Part shown: one piece after another, positions 18,222 to 26,817 of the stretch
Layout: each line of letters begins with the position of its first letter
Numbering within the stretch: position 1 is the first letter of the stretch
From: Paenibacillus sp. XY044
GTDB lineage: Bacteria > Bacillota > Bacilli > Paenibacillales > Paenibacillaceae
DNA length: 64,000 nucleotides
NCBI RefSeq assembly: GCF_002257645.1
Contig: NZ_NQMO01000005.1
Span: 248,001 to 312,000, forward strand
Direction of reading: 5' to 3'
Translations under genes and position numbers: made by a program
The notes under the pieces: model-generated
What the model saw: only the letters and a program-made list of their open reading frames with translations
What the model was told of the DNA's origin: nothing
The model's database searches: none

Positions 18222-18519
18222 TATTTGAAGATATAAGATAGTATAAGCTCCAGAGAGTGCTCCTCCTTATATCGCAAGAAAAACAACCGCTAACCGCGGT
18301 CTGTCTACTTTGAAGGTACGTCGATAGGCGTTTTTCTTATATTTCAGGGTTTTTCGCAAAGTTTCTGCAATCTCCAAGACCAAAGTCCAGTTTGAACCTA
18401 GGCCAGAGACAGTTTCTGGATGATCCGCTGCTGCTTTAGAATGGACGAAAGGCATGAGACGGCTTCGGCCTCAGGTCTGATCTGACCGCAGGCGGCGAAG
18501 GCCGGTAAGGAGAGAAACT
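18222..18519 (+). other. Non-coding interval upstream of dedA
   Basis: About 300 bp with no supported gene on either strand. The last 90 bp contain short GGCTTCGGCC-like and GGTCTGATCTGACC-like inverted pairs that could fold in the dedA leader. I could not match them to a known RNA. No clear promoter was picked by eye. Confidence 0.4.
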
Positions 18520-19146
18520 ATGGAGTGGATCATCCATCTGTTTGAACAATACGGGTATATGGTACTGTTTGGCGGCCTGTTCGCCGAATCTTTGGCAATC
18601 CCGTTTCCGGGAGAGCTCGCAATGGCCATCTCCGGCCATATGTCGACGCTGGGGAGCTTTCACCTGCTGCAAATTATTTTGTATTCGTATATCGGCGCCA
18701 TCCTCGGTACGACGGTGACGTATATTATCGGCTATCGTATGGGAACGCCCTTTTTTGAAAAATACGGCAAGTACGTCCTTCTGAACCCGGCCCGGATCGC
18801 TAAAATCACCGGCTGGTTCGAGCGGTACGGCACCAAGCTCATTCTGATCTGTTACTTCGTGCCCGGACTTCGGCATTTTACCGGATATGTGTCCGGTGTG
18901 CTTCGGATCAACGTACGGACCTTCTTTCTCTATAACTATATCGGCGGACTCGTCTGGGTTATCGTCTATGTCATGATCGGCAGGCTGGTCGGCTCGAAGA
19001 TCGAGCAGTTCCTGCATTTGATTTCCCGTTATTCGCTCGCCGCCATCCTGGTGGCTGCTGTGGTCCTGGGTCTCGTCGTGTACCTGAAGCGGAGAAAAAA
19101 GTCGTCATCCCCCCGGGTCAAAGCGGAAATACGGCAGGAGGATTAA
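18520..19146 (+). CDS. DedA-family membrane protein
   Basis: Protein of 208 residues with four to six membrane segments. It has the DedA signature: E at FAESLAIPFPGE (23-33) and the GxxxG plus Arg pattern FVPGLRHFTGYVSGVLR (about 113-129). DedA proteins are undecaprenyl-phosphate or phosphatidylethanolamine flippases or related transporters. This one is closest in layout to the bacillar phospholipid group, but I cannot choose. AAGGAGAG is 6 nt before the ATG. Single gene. Confidence 0.9.
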   Translation: MEWIIHLFEQYGYMVLFGGLFAESLAIPFPGELAMAISGHMSTLGSFHLLQIILYSYIGAILGTTVTYIIGYRMGTPFFEKYGKYVLLNPARIAKITGWFERYGTKLILICYFVPGLRHFTGYVSGVLRINVRTFFLYNYIGGLVWVIVYVMIGRLVGSKIEQFLHLISRYSLAAILVAAVVLGLVVYLKRRKKSSSPRVKAEIRQED

Positions 19147-19220
19147 GGCAGCCTTCCGACGGAAGCCAGCGACCGCGAAGACCGAACGTTTACCGCATCG
19201 GCATCCGACCACAGCATCAA

Positions 19221-19257
19221 AAGCCGCCCCCGCCGGCGCTTGCCCGGGGAGCGGCTT
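19221..19257 (-). terminator. Terminator between dedA and the sugar ABC operon
   Basis: AAGCCGC (19221-19227) pairs with GCGGCTT (19251-19257), with further GC pairing inside. A short T-run follows on the minus strand. It ends the sugar ABC operon and may also stop dedA transcripts. Confidence 0.6.
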
Positions 19258-19270
19258 GTAAACGTACGCT

Positions 19271-20089
19271 TTATTTGACGGCACCCTGTGTCACGCCGTT
19301 GATGATCCATTTTTGCGCGAACAGGTAGATGATGATCATCGGCAGCATCGCCATCAGATACGAAGCGAAGGCCAGGTTGTAGTCCGTATTGAACTGTCCC
19401 TGGAAAATGTACTGCACGAGCGGCAGCGTATAGCTCGACTGGTCGCTGATGATAATCAGCGGGAGCAGGAAGTCGTTGTAGGTCGACAGGCAGATCAGGA
19501 TGCCGACGGTGGCGTTAATCGGCGCCATCAGCGGGAAGATGATCCGCCAGAACGTGCCCCACGTCGTCGCCCCGTCCACCGTGGCGGCCTCTTCGAGTGC
19601 TGCCGGGATCGAGCGGATGTAGCCGACGTAGACGAAAACGTTAAAGGCCAGCGCATAGACCGTATGCAAAATCGTCAGGCCCACCAAATTGGTCATATGC
19701 AGCGCCGACGCCAGCTTGACGATCGGCAGCATGATGATCGGAAACGGAATGAACATCGCGCTGATGAAGTAGAAATACAGCCCTTTGAAGAACTTTCGGT
19801 GCATGTTCCGGGCGATGGCATACGCCACGAGCGAATTGGTCAGCAGCGTCAGCACCACCGTTGAGATCGTCACGGCAGCGCTGTTGCGGAGTGCGCGGAA
19901 GAAGTTGGTCATTTTCACCGCGTTCGAAAAGTTTTCCCAGTGAAACGTCGTTGGAATCGCGAAGACCGACCGCGTCATTTCCTCGGGATTCTTCAGCGCA
20001 ATGGTCAAGGTCATGTACAGTGGGAACAGAATCAGCAGCGTCCCCAGGGCTATCAGGATCATGACGACCCAGTTCGTTTTCGTCCTCAT
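19271..20089 (-). CDS. Carbohydrate ABC transporter permease, MalG family
   Basis: Inner-membrane permease of 272 residues with six segments. The EAA loop (LEEAATVDGATTWGTFWRIIFPLMAPI, about 163-189) docks on the ATPase. Its start overlaps the stop of the MalF-type gene by one base. No ATPase is encoded nearby, so it must use a shared MsmX-type ATPase encoded elsewhere, as is usual for such importers in Bacillota (established for the family). Confidence 0.9.
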   Translation of the reverse strand: MRTKTNWVVMILIALGTLLILFPLYMTLTIALKNPEEMTRSVFAIPTTFHWENFSNAVKMTNFFRALRNSAAVTISTVVLTLLTNSLVAYAIARNMHRKFFKGLYFYFISAMFIPFPIIMLPIVKLASALHMTNLVGLTILHTVYALAFNVFVYVGYIRSIPAALEEAATVDGATTWGTFWRIIFPLMAPINATVGILICLSTYNDFLLPLIIISDQSSYTLPLVQYIFQGQFNTDYNLAFASYLMAMLPMIIIYLFAQKWIINGVTQGAVK

Positions 20090-20955
20090 TACATATCGCT
20101 CTCCCTTCCTTGAAGAAATTTAAGCTGCAGGATGGAGATGATCGCAATGACGATAAAATAAATGACGGAGTTGGCGGACTGGTAAGCAAATTCGCCGCCC
20201 TGGAACCCGCCGATATAGATCAGGTGCGAAATGGACTGCGTTGCCCGGCCGGGTCCGCCATTGGTCAAGGCGACGATCTGGTCGAAGACCATCAGCGAGT
20301 TTTTCATCGCCAGCACCATGTTGATCGTGAAGAACGGGGAAATGAGCGGAAAGGTGATTTTCCAGAATTCCTGCCAGCGGCTCGCCCCGTCCAGATTCGA
20401 AGCTTCGTACAACGAAGTCGGGATCGTCTGAAGTCCCGCCAGATACAGGATCGTATTAAACGCAATCCCCTGCCATACCGCTACGATCACAACCCCGATC
20501 CAAGCCAGGTTTTCGTTGCCCAGAATGTTCGTTGAGAACGCATGGATGCCCAGGTTCTGCCCCCAGATCGTAAAGACGTTGGAGAACAGGTAGTTGAAAA
20601 TGTAACCGACGATGAGCACGCTCAGAATGTTCGGCAGAAAGTAAATGCCCCGGAAAAAGTTGCGCGCCTTAATTCGCGCATTCAGGCCAAGAGCGATCAG
20701 CAGACTGAGCACATTGATCAGAATGGTGACGACGATGGCGAACTTGAAGGTGAACAGATAGGCGTTCCCCACATTGCTGTCCGTAAAGAGGTTTGCATAG
20801 TTGCGGAATCCGATAAAGTCGTAATGCTTGCCGAACCCGTTCCAGTTCGTGAACGAATAGTAAATGCCCTGCAGTGCGGGCAGTGTCATAAATACGAAGA
20901 ACAGTACGACCGCCGGCACGGTCATCCAATAAAACGCCGTAAGTCGCTTGGACAT
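20089..20955 (-). CDS. Carbohydrate ABC transporter permease, MalF family
   Basis: Permease of 288 residues with six membrane segments and an EAA loop (LYEASNLDGASRWQEFWKITFP, about 182-203). Near its end is the family stretch LTNGGPGRATQSISHLIY. AGGAGG lies 8 nt before ATG 20955. It pairs with the MalG-type subunit and receives sugar from the binding protein encoded 30 nt upstream. Confidence 0.9.
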   Translation of the reverse strand: MSKRLTAFYWMTVPAVVLFFVFMTLPALQGIYYSFTNWNGFGKHYDFIGFRNYANLFTDSNVGNAYLFTFKFAIVVTILINVLSLLIALGLNARIKARNFFRGIYFLPNILSVLIVGYIFNYLFSNVFTIWGQNLGIHAFSTNILGNENLAWIGVVIVAVWQGIAFNTILYLAGLQTIPTSLYEASNLDGASRWQEFWKITFPLISPFFTINMVLAMKNSLMVFDQIVALTNGGPGRATQSISHLIYIGGFQGGEFAYQSANSVIYFIVIAIISILQLKFLQGRESDM

Positions 20956-20984
20956 CCCTTCATCCTCCTCTTTTGATCATGATG

Positions 20985-22208
20985 TTATTTCCGGCTCTGA
21001 ACCTTGTCCCACTCGGTATCCAGCGTCTTCAGATAGGCATCGATGTTCCGGTTTTGCAGGAATCCCTGAACGATCGAGTTCAGCTGCACGGCAGCCGGGA
21101 TATAGTGGTCCGCAAAGTCGACGACTCTGCCCGCCTTGAAATAAGGCTGCAGCTCGACAACCGCCGGGTCGTCCTGCGTCACGCCCTTGACGGCCGAGAA
21201 CGCGGTCTGCTCTTTGATGTACTGGCCGATGTTGTCCGGCTCGAGGAGAAAGGCGATGAATTCCTCCGCTTCTTGCTTATGCTTGGTGCTCTCGGAGATG
21301 GTCAGCAGCGTATCCACCCCGGAGATCAGCTTGTTCTTGTCCGGATCGTTACCCGTCGGGAACGGGAAGAAGCCGATATTCGCGTTCGGATTCGACTTCC
21401 GGATCTCCGGAATGGCCCAGCTTCCCTGGATGTACATGGCTGATTCCCCGCGGGCAAACGCGCGGTTGCCGTCCGCGTACGTCTTCCCGAAGTTGTCCCC
21501 GTGGCCGTAGTCCAGCAGCTTCAGCTGCTTCTCCGCCACCTCGCGGAACTTCTCCTGAAAGGTCACCTGGTTCTCACGGCGCTGCTTGAAGAAGTCGATG
21601 CCGACCAGATTGGGCGCAAGCGCGTTAAACGGCAGGTTCGTCTGCCAGTCGTCCTTGTATGTAAAGTAAAATGGGATGATGCCGCTCTCCTTGGCTTTCT
21701 GGGCGGTCGCAATCAGTTCATCCCATGTTTTCGGAACGCTCAGCCCCAGCTTCTTGAAGATGTCCTTGTTGTACATAATGCCGTTGGCGTTGGTCGCGTA
21801 GGGGATGCCGGTGATTTTATTCAGCCCCGTCACGTCCTTGAGCATTTGTATGTAGTTCGGATCAATGGACTCGACCAGCTTGCTCTGGGTCAGATCGGCG
21901 AAAATATCGCTCTGCGCCAGGATCGAATACGTGTCGGTTGCGCCCATGCCGATGACGTCTGGAATGTCGTTCTTGACGACCCGTGTCTTCAGGACCGTTT
22001 CGGCATCCGGCGGATTCACCTGGGTGACTTGGATCCCGGGATGCGAAGCGTTAAACTTGGCCACCAGCTTATCAAAGGAGCCCTTAGCCTCCGGTTTGTT
22101 TTGAAAAAACTCCAGCTTGACCTTCCCGGCGTTCTCCCCGTAATTCCCGCAGGCTGTCAGTATCGACGCGAGCAGCAGGCAGGCCAGAAGGATTCTTCCC
22201 GTTTTCAT
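20985..22208 (-). CDS. Sugar ABC transporter substrate-binding lipoprotein
   Basis: Extracellular sugar receptor of 407 residues. The lipobox ILTAC puts the lipid on Cys20, and a family-1 solute-binding fold follows (FNASHPGIQVTQVNPPD, IPYATNANGIMYNKDIFKKLG, GESAMYIQGSWAIPEI). Start ATG 22208 follows a GGGGGG site; upstream in-frame ATG 22304 has none. It is the first gene of the importer operon. Likely sugar: an oligosaccharide or glycerol-phosphate-like solute, not resolvable here. Confidence 0.9.
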   Translation of the reverse strand: MKTGRILLACLLLASILTACGNYGENAGKVKLEFFQNKPEAKGSFDKLVAKFNASHPGIQVTQVNPPDAETVLKTRVVKNDIPDVIGMGATDTYSILAQSDIFADLTQSKLVESIDPNYIQMLKDVTGLNKITGIPYATNANGIMYNKDIFKKLGLSVPKTWDELIATAQKAKESGIIPFYFTYKDDWQTNLPFNALAPNLVGIDFFKQRRENQVTFQEKFREVAEKQLKLLDYGHGDNFGKTYADGNRAFARGESAMYIQGSWAIPEIRKSNPNANIGFFPFPTGNDPDKNKLISGVDTLLTISESTKHKQEAEEFIAFLLEPDNIGQYIKEQTAFSAVKGVTQDDPAVVELQPYFKAGRVVDFADHYIPAAVQLNSIVQGFLQNRNIDAYLKTLDTEWDKVQSRK

Positions 22209-22342
22209 GCGAAACCCCCCATATCGAAATTCTTGATGTTGAATTTTATCTAAATTTACCCGATTTTGTCGAAGGGTAAACAAGCGACTGAGCATGAAGC
22301 CCACTACAAGTGGGCGAATGGAGCGCGGTTTCCCGGCTAAGT

Positions 22343-22378
22343 AAAAAAGCAGCCCCCTGACGGAAAGGCTGCTTTTTT
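22343..22378. terminator. Bidirectional terminator after the cytochrome c gene
   Basis: AAAAAAGCAGCC (22343-22354) pairs perfectly with GGCTGCTTTTTT (22367-22378). On the minus strand it ends the cytochrome c gene whose stop is at 22401. Confidence 0.92.
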
Positions 22379-22400
22379 CATGACTGGACCGGACCCGAGC

Positions 22401-22769
22401 CTATTTCTTAGTGGCCAGCCACTGGGCTACGCCTTGAATGTCAGCATCGGACAGCTGGCCTTTGAAAGACGGCATACCACCGCGGCCGTTCGACACAATC
22501 CCGGCGATTTCGTCCGCCGAGTATTTGGCTCCGATCTTTTGCAGGTTCGGTCCGACGGCGCCTTCGAGGTTGTTGCCGTGGCAGCTGACGCAGTTGGCTT
22601 TAAAGGTTGCTTCCCCATTGCCGGCTGCAGCGGTGCCGCCGGTTTGGCCGGTGGTCGTTCCGGCATTGTTATTGGCTGCGCCTTGGTTGTTGGTATTGTC
22701 GCTGCTCTTGCCGCAGGCGGACAGGGAAAGAACGAGCAGCAGGCTCAGGAAAATAATCGATTTTTTCAT
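22401..22769 (-). CDS. Lipoprotein cytochrome c (c-551/CccB-like)
   Basis: Membrane-anchored monoheme cytochrome of 122 residues on the outer face of the membrane. It has a lipobox (SLSAC, Cys19), a flexible Asn/Gly/Thr linker, the heme motif CVSCH (60-64) and a distal Met ligand in GRGGMPSF (Met99). It probably carries electrons from the dehydrogenase encoded divergently (22946-25477) to the terminal oxidases. A 16-bp direct repeat lies in the shared promoter region. Confidence 0.9.
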   Translation of the reverse strand: MKKSIIFLSLLLVLSLSACGKSSDNTNNQGAANNNAGTTTGQTGGTAAAGNGEATFKANCVSCHGNNLEGAVGPNLQKIGAKYSADEIAGIVSNGRGGMPSFKGQLSDADIQGVAQWLATKK

Positions 22770-22830
22770 TGAGGTCGTCTCCCTTCAACTTTTTCAAATT
22801 TGCCTCAATACAGCTACGATGCCCCAGAAA

Positions 22831-22863
22831 TAGGTTTTTCATGTACGTAGGTTTTTCATGTAC
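22831..22863. repeat. Two perfect 16-bp direct repeats in a divergent promoter region
   Basis: TAGGTTTTTCATGTAC occurs at 22831-22846 and again at 22848-22863, a 17-bp period. It sits between the cytochrome c gene and the dehydrogenase operon, 62 nt from one start and 83 nt from the other. It could be a regulator site or a small duplication. Confidence 0.6.
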
Positions 22864-22945
22864 TCAACTTTTTTTCCGGCCGGAATTGCGCTGTGCATAA
22901 TATACCCAGCCAAGGGGAACATATCCGACAAGGAGGAATGAAACC

Positions 22946-23722
22946 ATGGCAGAACAACAAAAAGAGCAACCACCAAGCGGGTCCAGGCGCCAGTTTCTGA
23001 AATATTCAGGGACGGCGATCGGCGGTCTGGTCGTCGGGGGCGTCATCGGCGGGGCCATTACCGGCGGCTTCAACAAAAAGAAACCGGCCACGAACGCGCC
23101 GACATCGCCGCAAACCGGAAAGCAGCCTGCTGCAGATTATAACCATGCGACCATGTACTTCAACCAACGCCAGCTGCAAATTACCCAGGCAGCGACGGAG
23201 CGCATTTTTCCGAAGGATGATAACGGCCCTGGAGCAAACGATCTGGGTGTCGCTTATTATATCGACCATCAGTTAGCGGGTCATTGGGGCTTCAACGCCC
23301 GTGAATACCGCATGGGGCCATTTGTCAAAGGAGAAGCCACGCAGGGCGACTATCAAAGCATTAACCGCAACGAGGTCTTCCTCCTCGGGCTCACCGCCAT
23401 TGACAACGCCAGCCAGAAAAAGCACCAAAAGGGGTTCACCGACCTCGCCGACGAAGAAAAGGACGCCATTCTGGCTTCGCTCGAAAAAGGCGACATTGAA
23501 GTGATTAACGGCATTACCGGCAAAAGCTTCTTCGATCTGCTTCGCAATATGACAATCGAAGGCGTATATGCGGATCCGCTCTATGGCGGCAACGTCAACA
23601 TGGAAGGCTGGAAGATGCGGAGTTATCCGGGCAACCAAATGTCCTATGCCAAAATCGTCGGCGAGGATGCTTTTGCCAAAACGGATCCACTCAGCCTGCA
23701 TGACCATTTGGCCACCCATTAA
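22946..23722 (+). CDS. Gluconate 2-dehydrogenase subunit 3 family protein with Tat signal
   Basis: Small subunit of 258 residues. The N-terminus has a twin-arginine signal SRRQFLK (13-19) and a Gly-rich hydrophobic stretch (23-42), so the folded complex is exported by Tat. The rest matches the subunit-3 family (LTAIDNASQKKHQKGFTDL, FFDLLRNMTIEGVYADPLYGGN). It lies 33 nt before the flavoprotein gene. The flavoprotein lacks its own signal and probably travels with this subunit. AAGGAGG is 10 nt before the ATG. Confidence 0.88.
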   Translation: MAEQQKEQPPSGSRRQFLKYSGTAIGGLVVGGVIGGAITGGFNKKKPATNAPTSPQTGKQPAADYNHATMYFNQRQLQITQAATERIFPKDDNGPGANDLGVAYYIDHQLAGHWGFNAREYRMGPFVKGEATQGDYQSINRNEVFLLGLTAIDNASQKKHQKGFTDLADEEKDAILASLEKGDIEVINGITGKSFFDLLRNMTIEGVYADPLYGGNVNMEGWKMRSYPGNQMSYAKIVGEDAFAKTDPLSLHDHLATH

Positions 23723-23755
23723 TTTCTACATGCTGACAGAGAAGGAGAGTTATCC

Positions 23756-25477
23756 ATGGCTACGAAATTGCCGAAAGTCCCGGTATTGATCGTCGGGATG
23801 GGATGGATCGGCGGGATCATTGCCGCCGAATTAAGCAAGCAGGGAATCAAGGTCGTCGGCCTGGAACGCGGCAAGCCCCGTTCCACCGAGGACTATTACA
23901 TGGTCCATGACGAGCTCCGCTACGCCCAGCGATATGAACTGATGCAGGATTTGTCCAAGGAAACGATCACCTTCCGGAATACGTCGAAAATGACGGCCCT
24001 GCCGATGCGCCAATACGGCGCTTTCCTGCTCGGGGAAGGTCTCGGAGGCGCGGGCATCCACTGGAACGGACAAACGTACCGGTTTCTGCCGTATGATTTC
24101 GAAATCCGGAGCAAAACGATCGAGCGCTATGGAAAGAAAAAAATCCCGGATGGCATGACCATACAGGACTGGGGTATTACATACGACGAACTCGAGCCTT
24201 ACTTCTACAAGTTCGAGGCCGTCGCAGGGATCTCCGGGGATCAGGAACAGGCGGCGATGGTCGGCAAACGCTCTAAGCCCTTCCCGACCAAGCCGATGAT
24301 CAAAACGCCGATGATCAATCTGTTCGAGGAAGCGACCAAAAAGCTTGGCTACCATCCGTATATGATGCCGTCGGCCAACCTGTCCGAGCAGTATACGAAC
24401 CCGGACGGCATTACCCGCGCCCCTTGCCAGTACTGCGGGTATTGCGAGCGCTTCGGCTGCGAATACGGCGCCAAGGCCGATCCGGTCGTGACCGTCCTTC
24501 CGGTCGCACAGAAATCGGGGCATTTCGAGCTCCGCGAGTACGCCAACGTGACGGATATTCTGCATGACGGGAAAAAGGCCACCGGCGTGAAATACGTCAA
24601 CCCGTTGACCGGCCAGGAGTACGAGCAGCCGGCGGACGTCGTCATCTTAGCGAGCTACGTGTTCAACAACGTCCGGCTGCTGCTGATGTCCAAGCTCGGC
24701 AAGCCGTACGAACCGAATACGGGAACGGGCGTTGTGGGCAAAAACTACGCTTACCAAACGAATGGCGGGTCGGCGACGGGATTTTATGACGACAAGCAGT
24801 TCAACCTGTTTGCCGGGGCCGGCGCACTTGGTATGGAAATTCCCGACTTCAACGGCGACAACTTTGACCACAGCGATCTGAATTTCATCCATGGCGCAGG
24901 AATCCGGATTTCGCAAACCGGGCTTCGTCCTATCGCAAACAATACAGTTCCAAAAGGGACGCCTACATGGGGCAAGGACTTTAAAGCCACTTCGCTGAAA
25001 TACGCGAATAACTACTTGACCGTGTCGGCGCAAGGCTCGAGCATGCCGTGGAAACACCACTATCTCGATCTGGATCCGACTTACAAAGACGCCTATGGCA
25101 AACCGATGATTCGGATCACGTTCGATTTTGAGGAGCAGGACCGGCAAATGATCTCCTTCATGGCTGGCAAAACCGAAGCGATCATGAAGGAAATGAAGCC
25201 TTCGTCCATCGGCTCTTCCAAAGAGCTGGGGCCGTTCAATATCGTGCCGTATCAATCCACGCACAACACCGGCGGCGCGATTATGGGATCGGACCCTTCG
25301 ACTTCGGTCGTCAACAACTATCTCCAGATGTGGGATGCCGAAAACGTGTTTGTCGTCGGCGCATCCGCCTTCCCGCATAACAGCGGTTATAACCCGACAG
25401 GCACCGTTGGCGCTCTCGCTTACCGGGCCGCGGAAGGCATTGCGAAATATTTGAAATCGGGCGGATCTCTCGTTTAA
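23756..25477 (+). CDS. GMC-family FAD dehydrogenase (gluconate/sugar-acid 2-dehydrogenase type)
   Basis: Flavoprotein of 573 residues. The N-terminal Rossmann motif VGMGWIGG (13-20) binds FAD, and the C-terminal HNSGYNPTGTVGALAYRAAE holds the catalytic His/Asn region. A Cys-rich stretch PCQYCGYCERFGC (about 222-234) could hold an iron-sulfur cluster, known for related membrane sugar dehydrogenases such as FDH and GADH. No signal peptide. It works with the Tat-exported small subunit and the lipoprotein cytochrome c. The substrate is inferred only by family. Confidence 0.88.
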   Translation: MATKLPKVPVLIVGMGWIGGIIAAELSKQGIKVVGLERGKPRSTEDYYMVHDELRYAQRYELMQDLSKETITFRNTSKMTALPMRQYGAFLLGEGLGGAGIHWNGQTYRFLPYDFEIRSKTIERYGKKKIPDGMTIQDWGITYDELEPYFYKFEAVAGISGDQEQAAMVGKRSKPFPTKPMIKTPMINLFEEATKKLGYHPYMMPSANLSEQYTNPDGITRAPCQYCGYCERFGCEYGAKADPVVTVLPVAQKSGHFELREYANVTDILHDGKKATGVKYVNPLTGQEYEQPADVVILASYVFNNVRLLLMSKLGKPYEPNTGTGVVGKNYAYQTNGGSATGFYDDKQFNLFAGAGALGMEIPDFNGDNFDHSDLNFIHGAGIRISQTGLRPIANNTVPKGTPTWGKDFKATSLKYANNYLTVSAQGSSMPWKHHYLDLDPTYKDAYGKPMIRITFDFEEQDRQMISFMAGKTEAIMKEMKPSSIGSSKELGPFNIVPYQSTHNTGGAIMGSDPSTSVVNNYLQMWDAENVFVVGASAFPHNSGYNPTGTVGALAYRAAEGIAKYLKSGGSLV

Positions 25478-25520
25478 GCGAAAACGCCGCCTGTTGGCAA
25501 GGAAAAGCGGAGGGAATCAA

Positions 25521-26249
25521 ATGGATCAAGACAACTGGATTGTTCATGTCGCCGAGGCGCGGAAGCGGCTGATCGTCGTCGGCATCTGCTTCATCGTGAC
25601 GTTTGCCGCCGGATTGTACGCCGCCCCTGGCATCCTGCTCTACCTCAAGTCGCAGCCTTTGGCGGAGCCGATCGCCTGGAACGTGTTTTCCTTTACGGAC
25701 GGAATCCTGATCTACATGAAATGTGCGCTCATCTTCGCACTCATGTTCACGGTTCCCGTCCTGCTGTATCAGCTGTGGGCGTTTGTTAAGCCGGGGCTGA
25801 CCGAGCACGAGGCCAAGAGCGCGTTTCCCTTCATTCCGGTCGCGTTCATGCTTTTTCTGGCCGGACTGTCATTCAGCTACTACGTCGTGTTTCCGATGAT
25901 GCTGAAGTTCATGAAGCGCATGAACCAAACGATCGGCGCAATCGAAACGTACGGGATTGACCGGTACTTTGGGTTCCTGTTCGATCTGGTCATCCCGATG
26001 GCTATCGCCTTTGAGCTTCCAGTGGTCATCCTTTTCCTGACCCGAATCGGAATCCTGACGCCGGATACGCTGAAAAAGACGCGTAAGTACGCGTACCTGG
26101 GACTGGCGATCCTCGGCTCCTGCATTTCGCCGCCGGATTTCGTCTCGCACCTGTCCGTCACCATTCCGCTCATCCTGCTGTTCGAGATCAGCGTATATGT
26201 ATCCGTCCGCCAGTGGCGGAAGATGCAGTCCAGTCCATCCGGCAGCTAA
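25521..26249 (+). CDS. tatC: Sec-independent protein translocase TatC
   Basis: Six-segment membrane protein of 242 residues that recognises twin-arginine signals. Landmarks: EARKRLIV near the N-terminus, LYQLWAFVKPGLTEHE, FELPVVILFLTRIGI and ISPPDFVSHL. Start ATG 25521 is 6 nt after CGGAGGG. It directly follows the Tat-dependent dehydrogenase genes, so this looks like a substrate-dedicated Tat system. The last residues, QSSPSGS, are encoded by the first unit of the repeat array that fills the gap to tatA. Confidence 0.95.
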   Translation: MDQDNWIVHVAEARKRLIVVGICFIVTFAAGLYAAPGILLYLKSQPLAEPIAWNVFSFTDGILIYMKCALIFALMFTVPVLLYQLWAFVKPGLTEHEAKSAFPFIPVAFMLFLAGLSFSYYVVFPMMLKFMKRMNQTIGAIETYGIDRYFGFLFDLVIPMAIAFELPVVILFLTRIGILTPDTLKKTRKYAYLGLAILGSCISPPDFVSHLSVTIPLILLFEISVYVSVRQWRKMQSSPSGS

Positions 26250-26304
26250 AGAAGCCGTGGTTTTCTCGTCGAATCCATCTGGCAACTACAAAATTGCAGT
26301 CAAG

Positions 26305-26524
26305 CCCATCCGGCAGCTGCATTCGTCCTATCCGCCTAGCGGCTAGGAAGCTGCATTCCCTGCCCATCCGGCAACTGCATTTGTCCAATCTGCCTAGCGG
26401 CAGGAAGTTGAAGTCCCTGCCCATCTGGCGCCGCATCAGTCCAGTCGTCCGGCGGCTGCAACAGTCCAATCCGTCGAGCTGCCAGGTAGTTGCAGTCTCG
26501 CCCATTCGACAGCTGCCACCAGTC
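26305..26524. repeat. Degenerate 57-58 bp tandem array between tatC and tatA
   Basis: Four units beginning CCCATCCGGCAGCTGCA or close variants start at 26305, 26363, 26420 and 26501. The first two are 58 and 57 bp and about 80% alike by eye. A related half-unit begins inside the tatC 3' end near 26233. The 326-bp gap holds no supported gene: the open frames on both strands only translate the repeats. Confidence 0.75.
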
Positions 26525-26574
26525 AAGACCGTCCGGCCATTGATACGTTAATCCAGAAAAGAGGTGTACATGCT

Positions 26575-26775
26575 ATGCTGAACAACATTGGCGTATCCGG
26601 CCTGGTCATCATTCTGGCCATCGCTCTCGTCCTGTTCGGGCCATCGAAGCTCCCGCAGCTCGGAAGAGCCTTCGGAGACACGCTCCGCGAGTTCCGGAGC
26701 TCCACGCGCGGAATCGTTGAGGAAGAAGAGACTTCCTCCGAGTCTGCGGTGAAGCAGCTCGTCGAGAAGCGCTAA
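26575..26775 (+). CDS. tatA: Tat pore protein TatA
   Basis: 66-residue protein with one N-terminal membrane helix (about 5-21), the Phe-Gly hinge in LVLFGPSKLPQLGRAFG and an amphipathic helix. The short acidic C-terminus is typical. The start is ATG 26575. It supplies the oligomeric pore for the TatC encoded 326 bp upstream, an unusually wide gap filled by repeats. The tatA terminator follows at 26783. Confidence 0.95.
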   Translation: MLNNIGVSGLVIILAIALVLFGPSKLPQLGRAFGDTLREFRSSTRGIVEEEETSSESAVKQLVEKR

Positions 26776-26782
26776 ACAGATC

Positions 26783-26817
26783 AAAAGCAGCCTTCCCTTT
26801 GGGGATTGGCTGCTTTT
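26783..26817 (+). terminator. Terminator of tatA
   Basis: AAAAGCAGCC (26783-26792) pairs with GGCTGCTTTT (26808-26817). The right arm is also the first unit of the tandem array that follows. Confidence 0.88.

Noticed and set aside
26213..26551. 112-codon open frames on both strands between tatC and tatA
   Set aside because: They overlap the tatC end and only translate the tandem repeat units; no start site and no family pattern.
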